Shown here one piece after another: positions 1 to 10,984 of a stretch of 64,000 nt of DNA. Each line of letters starts with the position of its first letter. Positions within the stretch are counted from its first letter, which is position 1. The translations under genes were made by a program, and so were the position numbers. Below the pieces are notes generated by a model. The model searched no databases and had not been told where the DNA came from. It worked only from the letters and a program-made list of their open reading frames with translations. Origin of the DNA: Selaginella moellendorffii. Taxonomy: Eukaryota > Streptophyta > Lycopodiopsida > Selaginellales > Selaginellaceae. The DNA is taken from the NCBI RefSeq assembly GCF_000143415.4, contig NW_003314333.1, positions 882,108 to 946,107 on the forward strand, written 5' to 3'.

Positions 1-59
1 TCTCATTTTTGTTTTATTTCATCCCCTCAACTTCTATCTTTGTTTCTATCACTTTTATC

Positions 60-1340
60 TTTCTACTACTTCCCTATTGTATTTCTTTCTTACTTATATA
101 AATCCCTCAAACAATCTTTGTGTTGTGATAATTGACTGACTCAAGGAGTATGCTAATATCTTTAACTTTGATATGTTATGTGAGGTTAAGATTGCAACAA
201 ATTATCTTATTTTAATTGAGGATATATGTCTAATCAAGATTCTTGCTTAATGTTAGTCACTAAAGGAGATCAAGATCAAAAAAAAGATGTTGGAGAAAGG
301 TATTATCTAAAAATCTCAAAATCAGTAATTAAAGAGAACAACTTGAGAAATGATCTACAAGGGTTTAAATATAAAGAGAAAGGGCTTATGAATAAGAGTG
401 CATACACTTTTCTAATCACACTTTTTTAATTAGTTATTTTGGGTTAAGCATTCTTAAATATTGAGTTGAGTGGCTTCTTAGAAAATCCAAATTCAAGAGT
501 TTACATTTGGTATCAGAACAATCTCAAGTCTAATTAGTTGGCTAGGGGAATCACACCATATGTTAAAATTGATATTTAGTAGGTTTAGTTTGCCTTTGGC
601 TAAGCTCAACTTGAGGGGTAGGGTGTTAAGTCCGATTTTGTTAACTAACTATAAAATCACATTACACGTTGAGATTGACATTTGACAAATTCAATTTGCC
701 TCTAGCTGGACCCAACTTAAAGGGTAGGATGTTAAGAGAGCAGAACTTTTAAAAAGGCTGCAAAACTTTTAAAAGGGCTGTGGCTTTTAGTTTCTATTCA
801 CAAAGGCATGAATTTGTAAAGAAGTGTAGTGAATTGTAAGCAACTAAAAAGAACAACTCAAGAAATGATGCATAAAAATTTAAATATAAAAGAAAAAAGC
901 CCATGAATAAGAGTGCACCCTCTTTTTAGTTGGTTAAGAGTCCTAAGATACTTAAGGTTAAATGTCTTTGAGTTTAAATAATATTGGGTTACTGAGTTGG
1001 GTGAAGTGTCTTTAGGTTATTTAAAGAATTTTTTTGATTCTTAGATTGCAAATCTTTGAATTTTCGCTTTGTTCCCACTAAGTTGCAAAAACTATTGGAA
1101 GCAATCCAAAAAAATATTATGTTCAAACAAAGTTATTATTCCTAGAACAATCTATGGGTGACCTCTTGGAAAATCTAAATTTAAGAACTTACACTAGATA
1201 TGTTAACCTCATATTATGATGAAGACTAATGAGAGTATTTGTCTATATAACCTATAGAATATGCTAGTTTGCATAGTCTATATTCCAATATGTGAACCCA
1301 AGATCTTTGACATATACTCCTTAGGGTGCCTTCTTATACT
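60..1340 (+). mobile_element. Decayed Ty3/gypsy pol remnant (protease-RT junction)
   Basis: Stretches around 120-300 and 1200-1260 align by eye with the better preserved Ty3/gypsy element later in the window (10060-10240 and 10284-10340). Both share the protease-RT linker, a 'VTKGDQD' reading and the 'NLI/EPHL..KPNGSICF'-like start of reverse transcriptase. Every frame is full of stops, and the sequence has drifted strongly to AT. A roughly 110-bp stretch (about 331-440) recurs diverged at 842-950, so the remnant also carries an internal duplication. The short ORF at 226-429 lies inside this debris and is not regarded as a gene. Confidence 0.6.
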
Positions 1341-2129
1341 TCAATTAGGGATCGTCAAAGTCATATACATAGATGCAAGTCTCGATATGGCAAATTGCAA
1401 GTTGTGTATACATGAAGACCAAAGCCAAAACTCTTAAGCATATGCAAAAGAAAGCAAGTAAATGCCCAATCAATCATGCTTTGCCCTTCACTTGGTCACT
1501 ACTGTGAGCAGGTTCTTGAGAACTAGAGTGAAACTACCAACTTGGAAGAGTTAAGGATGAGTAATATTTTTTAGTAGAAGGTGGCACCATGCAATAAGAA
1601 TCCGGTACACTGGTTTTGCAATCATTTTGTTCTCCATTATTGATATAGCTTGATTAGATCTCATTTTAGATTGTATTTGGCACAGTTTTAAAGAGTAAGA
1701 GTGTTCTTGAGCACATGTTTAACGATCATGCATGGTCTACTCCAATCAACTTCCCTAGATTTTCCTTTTAATCCCCTGGAAAGTTTTAATCAATCTTTTC
1801 ACCAAATCCTATATGTGTCAGCAACTCTATCCTTATTCCTCCTCTTTGGCCCAACATGCTAATAGATATGACTCTTGAGGTCTATGCATAACATGAAAGC
1901 TAGAAAACAAGAAGATGTTGAAAAAAATCAAGAAATACAACTCTTTTCAAGAGTATCTTCATGAGACACAATGTGCAATTGCCTCTCAAAAACATAGCAA
2001 TGCAAATCACTTCTGAGAGTAATGTTCTTGTTTTTGTGCTCACCCTTAAGGTTCATGGTGGATGTCAATCCTCCACTTGATTTCACTCTCCTTCCACCAC
2101 TCAGATCTCTTCATCTCGTGATGGCTGGC

Positions 2130-2245
2130 GTGGATTTCGGAAGTGGGAGGCTCTTTTGTTATCAGAGAACACCAGCAGAGGCTTGTGGCAAATCGCTACA
2201 GAACTGGGTGATTGCTTCTTCACAGGTGGCAATTTACTCAGTAGT
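2130..2245 (-). mobile_element. Ty1/copia RNase H fragment
   Basis: This stretch matches, in the same orientation, the RNase H part of the copia remnant at about 54610-54730. Shared features are the 'agaacaccagcagaggctt' block and the following 'gctacagaactg' and 'aatttactcag' blocks. On the minus strand it reads as the 'ALTT..NL.QF..NLP' and 'VFSNSQS' region of copia RNase H. Only about 110 bp is recognisable, and no LTR was found. Confidence 0.55.
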
Positions 2246-3039
2246 TTAAGGTTTAGGATGCTGCTTATCTTTGGGAAATTGGTGAAAACCTAAAATATTT
2301 CCTTATTTTACAAGCTTAAAGGAGGAAATGGTGTGTCAAGGGAGTTTAGATTAAACATCCACCGTACGAGACCATTTTATGGTCGGAAATGGTTTGAAAC
2401 CTCTAGGGAGAACGAATGGGGGGCGGCTGCACAAAGAAGGTGACGCTCGTGGAGTTGCCATTCTGGTCGGGATTGATCGAGAAGGTTGACGCTTTTACAA
2501 AGAACGTAAAAAATTCATGGCTAAAAAAAACTTAAGGATTGCTGCGAGAACATTGTCAAGTACAAGGAGCTGTATTCAATCCGTGCAGGAAAGAAACATT
2601 CCAAATTCGGAATGCTCCATTGATCTAAAAAGAGTAACATAATCAATTTGTGAAGTGAATCCAATTCGAAGCGAAACTAAACTTTGAGTGAGTAATTTTC
2701 CAAGGAAGAACAGAAAGAAGGCAAGGGAACTGTGTCATAAAACGAGAAAGAGCTGGACAACTCTCACGCCTTCCAGCCTACATTATACGCAGAAAAGTGG
2801 AGAGAGGCATCAGAGTGCAAGTGAGCAGTCATTTAGAATGTAAGGGACGGCTTGCCGCATCTAATCTGATCCTAGTTTCAGTTGATCTATCAGGAAAAAG
2901 GCCGGCAGAACTTTGAGCACGTATCGCTCACGACCTTTCTGTAGTTCTGAGATTGATGATTTGATTTACTCCGCCGGGATGATCCTGAGCTTTGTTCATG
3001 TGTGATTCACTTCCATTGCTGAAAATGATGGTATGCAAA

Positions 3040-3096
3040 GGGATGGTGGCGCAGTTGGTCAGCGCGTAGCTGCTGAGGAATCCCGAGGTAGCTTTC
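3040..3096 (+). pseudogene. tRNA-Met(elongator)-like fragment lacking the anticodon
   Basis: The stretch starts with an acceptor/D-arm nearly identical to plant elongator tRNA-Met, including the A-box-like 'tggcgcagttgg' followed by 'tcagcgcgtag'. It then jumps directly to the variable-loop region 'ctgaggaatcccgaggt'. The anticodon arm with CAT is missing. The T-arm ('gctttcgaaa') is only approximate. It lies about 40 bp upstream of the FIP37 start codon and is probably a tRNA pseudogene or tRNA-derived promoter element. Confidence 0.5.
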
Positions 3097-3134
3097 GAAA
3101 TATAAATCGATTTTAGGGTTTTCCATGCTTGGCT

Positions 3135-3287
3135 ATGGCGTCCACACCCTTCGACGAGGTCAGTGCCGCTGCTGTGTCCACTGCTCGGTTGATCTAGCTG
3201 CTCAATCCTAGGATGAATTTGATTTCGGTGGAGACGTAGTCGGCGATGTCGGCATCAGAGCAGGTTTGATCGTCGCATTTCTAGGCA

Positions 3288-3345
<58 letters not shown>

Positions 3346-4887
3346 CTGAGGCTTGTTTCGAACAGGAAAGAGGGGTTTTGGCGAGCTCGAGGACGATGAC
3401 GATCTTTTTCCCTCAAAGAAGGTACTGCGTTTTCTTTCTCTCTCCTCTGGTTTAGAAACTTGCAAATGTGAAGGAAAAGCTCACGAAAGGAATCGTGTAT
3501 CTTGCGTGTAGATTTATGGATCGGCAGTGGCCGCGGGAAGTGATCACGCGACTACTACCATACTCAATCTTCGCGCCAGGTAATCTTTCTATCAAGTATA
3601 GCTTGCAAACTTGCGCTTCTTTCTCATGTAGTTTAGAAGAGCGTGATGGGACCATTGCATCACTAAAGGTATATTGCAAAACACCACAAGCTCTTTGATA
3701 CAGTTCATTGCTTAGCTTCCTTTGGTTTTTGGCAGGCTGACCTTGCCACTGCCAATGGAGAGCTAGACAAATGGAGGAATTTGTTTCAAAGTGGAGAGTC
3801 AATTCTACCAGAAAACTCAACTTCAGGTCTATCAACTTACCTTGTGTTTGCTTACTGTTCTGATGTGTATGTTGTTGTTAGATCCTCGGCTGATCTTGGA
3901 TCATATAAAATCTCTCCAAGCATCCCAAGCTCGCGTGAAAGACCAGGTTCGCAAGTTTGGCGTTGCGAGTTGTGCATTTTCCTTGTTCTTTTTGTTTCTG
4001 ATCGAGTCTTCTTTGTCGTTTCACAGCTCGCAGCATCCAGGCGCAAGGAAACTGCCATGCTGATCCATTTGTCAAACAAGGAACAAGAAATTGCAGAGAT
4101 GAAGGCAAGTCTTTCTTCAATGTTTCTATTTTTTTCTGTTTTTTTTTTGTTATAAACGCAATGGCACTTTAGACTCTCGTTCACGATTTGAAGCTTTCGT
4201 TGAGGCCTCCAACGCTTCAGGTACTCGTGTATTTTCCAGGCTAGCTAGCGATCTTACAACTTTGTTTGGTCGCAGTCTCGTCGTCTTTTGCTGGATCCTG
4301 CTATACATGTAGAATTTACACGTATGAAGGTTAGTCTTTTCCAGACAATGGTAACACTGTCTGAGGTTGTGACTTCCAAAGTCTAGAAGGAGCTGGAAAT
4401 TGCGGAAAAGAAGGCCAAAGACCTGACTGACGATCTCGCTGCTGTCCAGTTCACTCCGCACAGTAAAAACGGCAAAATGCTCATGGCAAAGTGTCGTACG
4501 CTGCAAGAGGAAAACGAAGAAATAGGGAGGGAGGCTTCGGAGGGCAAGGTTCGTGTCTTTCCGGTATCTTGGACTTGTTTCAAACAGAACGTTACAGATA
4601 CATGATCTGGAAACAAGGCTGGCTGTTCAAAAGTCGTTGAGCTCTGAATTGAAACGCGGTTATCAAGGTTTGTAATCTCACAACGAATCTCCTGAGCGTT
4701 CTAAAAGTTTAAAATGCTGCGCCAGAGCTGTTTCGGTACGTTCGTGATCTCAATGAAGAGGCTGAGAGGCTGCAGCAAATGGTACAAGCTGGGAGGTTTG
4801 TTTTCAAAGCTTTTGACATGTTTGTATTGGACACAGGTGCGTATACTCCAGAATCAAGTGGAGCAAAAGGACTGGCAAACGGCTTAG
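3135..4887 (+). CDS. FIP37: FIP37 / WTAP-like m6A methyltransferase complex subunit (multi-exon)
   Basis: Plant homologue of WTAP/Mum2, the coiled-coil adaptor of the nuclear N6-methyladenosine mRNA methyltransferase. Exon 1 (3135-3158) reads MASTPFDE. Exon 2 (3212-3263) and exon 3 (3366-3421) give the acidic 'DEFDFGGD' and 'GELEDDDDLFPSKK' N-terminus. Later exons encode 'ADLATANGELDKW', 'SRRLLLDPAIHVEFTRMK', then 'AVQFTPHSKNGKMLMAKCR' and 'EENEEIG', the most conserved FIP37/WTAP signature. The last exon, read after an intron ending at about 4836, ends 'QNQVEQKDWQTA' with TAG at 4885-4887. All introns are short GT-AG. Exon borders between 3440 and 3660 are not fully settled, so a small unrecognised defect there is possible. 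Start chosen because the downstream exon joins in phase and the acidic N-terminus matches the family. Confidence 0.85.
3291..3341 (+). repeat. (CT)n microsatellite in FIP37 intron 2
   Basis: About 25 perfect CT dinucleotides lie within the intron between exon 2 (ending 3263) and exon 3 (starting 3366). They enlarge an intron that would otherwise be about 50 bp and form a strong polypyrimidine run upstream of the acceptor. Confidence 0.95.
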
Positions 4888-5480
4888 GAGACGCTTCGTT
4901 CCGAGCGAGCTTGCCACCTCGGTTTGATATTCGAAACGATACAACTCCCACAAATGATGCAGTTTGAAACTTCCACTTTCCCTCACTACGTCCTTTTGTA
5001 GGTTGTAAGAATTCCATAGTCCAACTTCATTGTCGAGCATGTAGTTCCCAATTTGCTCCACAGAATTCTTGACGGAGTAGAGATTCACCAGATGTGCACT
5101 TTCTTTACTTGTCTGCCTCCGGGTCGGTGTTCCCTGGTTTGAATCAGGTTCTAGATGAACATTGATTTTCGCATCTATACAACAAAATCTCGAAATATGC
5201 TGTGCCATGAACGCATTGTAATCAATTCTTCGGGGAGGAAATATCCTTCCATATTTGGCATAGTAGGTGTATCTACTTCCAGATAGTAGCAGCTGCTACC
5301 TGTGAAAATCGATCAAACGAGCCAGGAGATTGAAGCACCTCTAGAAGGCGCCACTTCAAAGACAAAGAAAACTCTTGCTTTCTTCGACATTGCAAATCAC
5401 CTAAGAGAATGAGACGATTGTCTCCCTCTTTTCTAGATCCTTCAACCAATACAGCTCCATTCTTTCTTAGGGATGTATAA
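4804..5480 (-). other. Possible unrecognised exon pair antisense to the FIP37 3' end
   Basis: Two open minus-strand stretches look protein-like. One runs about 5480-5310 ('NGAVLVEGSRKEGDNRLILL', later 'KWRLLEVLQSPGSFDRFSQ'). The second runs about 5170-4804 ('VNLYSVKNSVEQIGNYMLD', 'ESGSFKLHHLWELYRFEY'). A plausible GT-AG intron (donor after TTTTCACAG, acceptor TTGTATAG) would join them in frame. No start codon is evident and I do not recognise a family. The end overlaps the last FIP37 exon on the opposite strand. It could be a gene fragment left by an AT-rich insertion upstream, or chance. Confidence 0.25.
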
Positions 5481-5489
5481 AGGTGAAAA

Positions 5490-6992
5490 ACCTTAATACT
5501 TAAAAGATGGAATGATTTTGATTAATTTTGAGTATATGCAGAAGGTGTTATAAATTTTTCATTTTGGGTTACCACACAAAATGGTTATAATTTGCTGTGC
5601 ATTGCATGTAGTAATTCCTTGATTTGCTTAATAGTTGTGTATTCATAATTTATTGATTCAATTGACAAATGGAAGTTTATAATAATAAAAGTGTTTATAA
5701 TTTATAAATACAAGAATAATTTAAATAAATAATAACTGTTAGATATCACAAAATGTTAGAATATTTAAAAATATTCTAGGTTTATTCAATAATACATGTT
5801 TTTTTTGATAAAAACAAATGTAAGTGTTTTGCTTTTTTATATTATGATTTAGGTAAAACTTTTAGAATATTTAATTTTATATATTATAGTAGATATATAT
5901 GGGAAAAAATATTTTATTTTTGGATATACTTGAAGTGTTTTTTTTAATCTAAAGATTTTATTCTAAGTGGCTACTCTCAAAAATTAATTTAAAGTTTCAT
6001 TAACTTTATGGCTCACATTTAGACTGTATTTAATAGTAACAATAACAAACATTAAACATTGGATCAATTGTGATGTACAATTTAAATAAAAATTTAATAT
6101 ACTAAATGAATAAAGATTTTTAATAATTTCATACTTATTATTTTTAATATGTGGTATATAATTTGGTTTGAAATGTAATGGAAAAGTTTAATTACAAAAA
6201 ATGGTGAATTTTTTAAATATTTTAAATAGATTATTTCTATTGTTTTTGAATTAACTTAAACAAAAAATCATCATTTAGTAATTCCTTGATCAATTTAATT
6301 TATTAATTTGTCCATAATAAACATTTATCACTATGCAATAATCTTCTATATACTAAGAAATATTATATAACAGACTCTATTTTGTGTATATGTATCTTTG
6401 CAATTTAGTAACTTAAAAAAAACTTTAAAATTTATCTAAGTTGGAAAGATTTTTATTTTTATATTTGGCTTAAATTTCACATATTCTAAGATTTACAAGT
6501 AATGTTATATAGCCCATTTTATATCCAAAATCATAAATGCCTTAATAATTAAGATTCCTCCTAAAATATAGTCATGACAATAATTTTCTGACTATAATGT
6601 TATTAAATCATATTTAACTAAATTATTCTATTTAAAATTAAAAAGAACTTAAAATATGTAATTTAGGTGTGTTAGATATGATGAATTATATTGTGTATTT
6701 CAAAAGTTACTAATTATAAAATTAATTATCTACATTTTAGAATTCTTAATATTTATTAACGTTATTACTTTTTTAAATTTTTTTAAATTACACATATTTT
6801 CTCATTAAAATTTTTAATGTTTTAAAAAATTAACATTTATATAATTATGCTCATACAAACTTATTGTCAAGATTATGGATTTCATGATTTCATACATAAT
6901 CTTGTCAAATAATTTTATTATTACTAAATATTAATGTTAAAATTTTAATTAAAAAATGTTTATCTTTCTTTATATAAACTCAATTCTCAAAC
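5490..6992. other. AT-rich gene-free spacer
   Basis: The stretch is roughly 80% A+T with many short A/T runs and no ORF or recognisable element. It ends at the 5' LTR of the Ty3/gypsy element. Similar sequence resumes after the 3' LTR (13124-13380), so the element inserted into an AT-rich island. Confidence 0.8.
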
Positions 6993-7167
6993 TGTGAGGG
7001 CCAAGTGTACGGCTACAATGCCATATACTAATATTACCATAGTGGGATTTTGGTAGCCGTCAGATTGGTTTTAATTCAAACCACTCGCTCCTGTATATAA
7101 GCTAGGGTTTTTGGGCTAATTGATATGCACATTTCTATATTCCCTTTCTATATTCCATGCACTGACA
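6993..7167 (+). repeat. 5' LTR
   Basis: 175 bp beginning TGTGAGGGCCAAG and ending CACTGACA, with a TATA-like 'tgtatataag' near its middle. It pairs with 12949-13123. Confidence 0.9.
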
Positions 7168-7390
7168 TTGGTGGAGGTGAGGAGCACCTTTGATTGTCCC
7201 TGGGGAGTGCTTAAATTTGGGATTTCAGTTTAGATCTAGCTTTTGCATTGTCTAGATCTAGCTTTTTCCATTTGTTCTTTCCTTTCAGGATTTTGGTTTA
7301 GATCTAGCTTTTTGCATTGTCTAGATCTAGTATTTCCTTCTAGCTTTTTGTCGTTTCTCTTCTTTTGCTCTTTCTTTTTCATTTGTCTCC

Positions 7391-8194
7391 ATGGCAGATC
7401 AGCAATTTCCTCCTTTAACTCTAGAGCAGCAGTTAGTACAATTGCTTGATGCTATGCGCTTGCAATTGAATAACCAAACTCGGTTGATGGCGGCATTCAC
7501 GGCACATGGTACAACTCCTCCTGCTCTTGGTGCCAATCCTCGCGTTCGGCCGGAGTTCTTTCGCGGGAATCCTGGGGATGATGTGTACCATTGGTTCGAT
7601 CACTTTACGGTGATTGTCACATATCATTCTTGGGATGATGCTCGACGTTTGCGTGAGTTTCCCATGTGTCTCCAAGGGACGGCATTGCAGTGGTACAATG
7701 GTTTGGGAGCAACCACTCGCGGGGATTGGAGTGTTCTTCCAGATGTCTTCAAACGCGCCTTTGGACATGCCGATGACTGTGATGATGCGTTCCAACAATT
7801 GCATCGTCTTCGCCAAGGGCCATCTGAGTCAGTGATGCAATTTGGTGTTCGTTTCCGAAGTCTTTTGCTTCGTGCGGAGCCACATATGTCGGAGCGGATC
7901 AAGCTAGGAATGTTGTGGCCAGCACTTCGTCAAGATCTTGTCAGACTTGTGCATGCACTTGCTCCCACCACCCTTGACGATGCTCTTCACTTGGCACAAC
8001 GTTATGAGACGTCGCCTCTTCCACTTCTCGCTGCACATCCTTCAGCTCCACTTCCTCTTGGTGATAGTCCTATTCCAATGGAGGTTGATGCTGCTGCTGC
8101 TCAAGTCCAAGGTCAAGGGCGAGGATGTGGTCGTGGCCGTGATGTTTGCTGCTGGGCATGTGATGAAGTTGGTCATACTTATCGGCATTGTTAG
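7391..8194 (+). CDS. gag: Ty3/gypsy gag with CCHC zinc knuckle
   Basis: An open frame of 267 codons starts at ATG 7391, after the 5' LTR and leader. The middle carries the retrotransposon gag signature ('RPEFFRGNPGDDVYHWFDHF', 'RLREFPMCLQGTALQWYNGL', 'FGHADDCDDAFQQLHRLRQG'). The C-terminus has a CX2CX4HX4C knuckle, CWACDEVGHTYRHC, which in active elements binds the RNA genome in the virus-like particle. The frame stops directly after the knuckle, where active relatives continue into protease or shift frame. Gag is the best preserved part of this copy, but the element as a whole cannot be autonomous. Confidence 0.88.
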   Translation: MADQQFPPLTLEQQLVQLLDAMRLQLNNQTRLMAAFTAHGTTPPALGANPRVRPEFFRGNPGDDVYHWFDHFTVIVTYHSWDDARRLREFPMCLQGTALQWYNGLGATTRGDWSVLPDVFKRAFGHADDCDDAFQQLHRLRQGPSESVMQFGVRFRSLLLRAEPHMSERIKLGMLWPALRQDLVRLVHALAPTTLDDALHLAQRYETSPLPLLAAHPSAPLPLGDSPIPMEVDAAAAQVQGQGRGCGRGRDVCCWACDEVGHTYRHC

Positions 8195-8376
8195 CGTTTT
8201 TCGGATTGGCGACCTCCATTTCCTGGGTGGAGACCTTGGCGTCAGCAATGTCCTGTTGGTGCTGCTGCAACGGAAGGTTTGGACACCGAGATGCATCCGG
8301 GAAACGAGGAGTCGCGCGAGTAATGGAGGGACCTTGCGCGAATAAGTCAGTGACCCCTCCATCTTTCTTTCGGGAG

Positions 8377-8690
8377 TATCATCAAGGGGTTCACTCGGCA
8401 CCAGTTCATCCAGTGTTTACTTTCCAAGCTCGTCTTTATAACAAGAGGTCTCCTATTATTCTCTCTGTGTTGGTTGATACAGGTTCGAGTTTATCTTCTA
8501 TTGCTCGACCTGTTGCCACACGTTGTCATCTACACTTGCGTCGTGCGGCAGAACCAATTTTCATTCTTTATGGCAACGGCCGTACACATGCATGTGCACG
8601 GGATTGTAAGCCACAAATTTTTCCTTTCCAATTTGCCAATTTACCTCGTCTATCCGACCAACTCTGCCTTGGCTTGTGCTAAGTTCCCTC
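8377..8690 (+). pseudogene. Ty3/gypsy protease, N-terminal half
   Basis: This stretch encodes 'LVDTGSSLSSIARPVA', containing the aspartic protease active-site triplet DTG. The protease fold is not completed: after about 8690 unrelated DNA intervenes, and the C-terminal half ('LILGMDWLQRNHDKCDF') resumes at about 9720. It is in a different frame from gag. Confidence 0.75.
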
Positions 8691-9700
8691 GCCAAGGTTC
8701 TCGCCTATGGTACCAGCTCCTACTTGGTCCTACTTGGTTTTAGCTACTCACTGCACAAGCAATGGAGTGTTAGCCATCCATCTACGGATTCCCAAATCTC
8801 TCCCAATCCCCCTCCCCGGGTTAGACTGGACTTAAGGTTCGGCTACACTCCTCGCAGGCATAAGCAACCAAGCACACCAAGCCTCCAGATTCCTAAAACC
8901 CCTTCGTACCACAAGGCTTGATCATGGGACCCTCTAAATCCCAAGCCTTAGGTGCAGCACTTGCTTCGGGACGTCGGGGCGAAACACCGTGGCCTAATGG
9001 CCCGGTATGGGTACCTCTACCCCCCCACTTCCATCCCGAAGGGAAGGCCCAAGCCCCTAGGAAGGGCAAGGACCAATGAGCCACAAGGTACTTAAGTGGG
9101 GCACCACTCCACATGAGCCGGGAGCACCGCAGTCGGTTTCCCTTTCGAGAGTGGGAGCTGCTCTTGAGCACTTCCCTGGGTGGCCCCTCTGGCACCACTC
9201 AAGCCCATGCTCACTCCCACCCAATGCCCCTCGGCCCCAGTCTCAACCTCAAGTCGGTTTGGAAGCACCACTGGAGAGTTCCTTCAAGACTGGTTCCTGG
9301 ACCTCACTATCCCTACTATACTTTTGGAACCCCCTGCAGCCCCCCCCCGGGAGACACACGCTTTGGGCTTTCACCCCTTGAGCTGCATTAGTATGTGGAC
9401 TTAGTCTCAGAATCGATCTCGGACTCGATCTCGGACCCGACTTCGGACTCAGTCTCGGACTCGATCTCGGACTCGATCTCGGACCCGATCTTGGACTCAA
9501 CTTCGGACTCGACCTTGGACTCGGTCTCGGACCCGATTTGGATCTCGAACTCCGTCTTGAACTCGGTCTCGATCTCGGTCTCCTATTCGGCCTCGGCTTG
9601 ATCCCGGACTCTATCTCGAACTCGGTCTCAGAGTCGGTCTTGGATTCGATCTTCGACTCGGTCCCATCTGATGAACTCTTTGTCATTTCGGTCAAGCTTT
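8690..9700. mobile_element. Nested insert splitting the protease, with a CTCGGAC-type satellite
   Basis: About 1 kb of GC-rich sequence separates the two protease halves. It has no transposase or RT signature. Part 1 (about 8760-9390) is unique GC-rich DNA with several CCCGGG-type and CCCCC runs. Part 2 (9395-9680) is a degenerate short-period array. A similar composite (unique part followed by a ctcggactcc-type array) occurs at about 43700-44520, suggesting a dispersed non-autonomous element. Exact borders cannot be set without another copy. Confidence 0.5.
9395..9680. repeat. Degenerate ~12-bp satellite (ctcggactcgat)
   Basis: There are about 23 imperfect tandem units of the form ctcggactcgat/ctcggacccgat. 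The array produces artificial low-complexity ORFs (Ser-Asp rich on plus, Ser-Arg-Pro rich on minus, 9249-9695) which are not genes. Confidence 0.85.
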
Positions 9701-9719
9701 CGGGGATCCTTTAGCCTAC

Positions 9720-10887
9720 GACATCTCGGGGAGTCGGTTCCTTACAGGGATGAGGTAGACCTGGTTGTGCGTGTGGGCGATCTCGAGCTTGAGTTGCAGT
9801 CGTTGCAGGTGGTGCTGAGTCAAGCTTTTGACCTCATTCTTGGTATGGATTGGTTGCAGCGCAATCATGACAAGTGTGACTTTGAGGCTTCTCCCCCTGG
9901 TCTCATACTTCCTTATGTTTCATCTATTCCTCTCACTTCTATACCTCTTCGTCCCTCTACTTCTACCTTTTCTTCCATTACTTTTGTTTCCCCACTATTT
10001 CCTCCTGTGTTTCCATCTTGTTCTGCTCTTCCCTTTTCTGATCCCTCCCACGATCTTTGTGTTGCAGCAGTTGACCGGCTCATGAAGGAGTATTCTGATC
10101 TCTTTGACTTTGACTTATCGTCTGGAGCCAAGATTGCCACACGTCATCCGATTCCAACTGGGGCTACTCGTCCAATCAGGTTCCTGTTCGTTGTCGGTCA
10201 CCAAAGGAGATCAAGATTTTATGTGCAAATGTCAAGGAGATGTTGGAGAAGGGTGTAATTCGGAAGTCGCAGAGTCCTTGGGCATGTGAACCTCATCTTG
10301 TGACGAAGCCTAATGGGAGTATTTGTTTCTGCATCAACTATCGTCCATTAAATGACGTAACGATCCCAGATGTGTACCCTCTTCCTCACACTGCTGATCT
10401 CTTGGATCGTCTGGGGCGAAGTCGTTGGTTCACCAAGCTAGATCTTGCTTCTGGGTATTGGCAAGTACCGATGGCCGAAGAAGATATTCCTAAGATTGCT
10501 TTTTGTACACCATTTTGTTTGTATGAGTTCTTGGTGATGCCATTTGGTTTGAACAATGCTCCAACAACTTTTCAACAGATGATGGACAAGGTTCTTTGCG
10601 ATATGCCGGAGGTGACTGCTGACTTCATTGATGATGTCTTGATCCACTCGGAGGGGACGTGGGAGGAGCACATTCATGATGTTTGTAAACTGTTGGATCG
10701 GCTACGCGACATTGGTTTAAAGCTGAAACGGTCGAAGTACATGTTTGGATCCAAGGACACAACTTATCTTGGGTACCGTATTTCTCGTGAGGGTTTGCAA
10801 GTTGATCATGACAAACTTGTGGCTGTTCTAAAGTTCCCTACTCCAAAGTGTGTGAATGATGTGCAGCGCTTCTTGAGCAAGGTGTAG
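9720..10887 (+). pseudogene. pol: Ty3/gypsy protease C-terminus and reverse transcriptase
   Basis: The first frame (to 10258) holds the end of protease (LILGMDWL) and the protease-RT linker 'LMKEYSDLFDFDL'. RT lies in another frame, 10240-10887: 'WACEPHLVTKPNGSICF', 'FTKLDLASGYWQVPM', 'FLVMPFGLNNAPTTFQQ'. The catalytic box reads FIDD where the family normally has YIDD/YLDD. A further 'TYLGYRISREGL' block is present. A stop (TAG, 10885-10887) and a frame change before RT show the copy is dead. RT would copy element RNA into cDNA in active relatives. Confidence 0.85.
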
Positions 10888-10984
10888 TATCTCGGGTGTT
10901 TTGTGGATCATCTTTCTGATTGCACTACACCATTGCGAGCGTTGCTGAAGTCATCAGCGTCATCTTTCATTTGGTCTCTGGATT

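Noticed and set aside
226-429. 67-codon plus ORF
   Set aside because: Lies within decayed retroelement sequence aligned with 10200-10260.
2022-2249. 75-codon plus ORF
   Set aside because: Its second half is the antisense of a copia RNase H fragment.
3208-3465. Minus-strand ORF with an (RE)n run
   Set aside because: The run is the CT microsatellite in FIP37 intron 2 read in reverse.
9395-9680. CRISPR-like regular repeats
   Set aside because: No spacers; units are contiguous, degenerate and in plant nuclear DNA.
9249-9695. 148-codon minus-strand Ser/Arg/Pro-rich ORF
   Set aside because: It is a translation of the 12-bp satellite array and has no homology outside the repeat.
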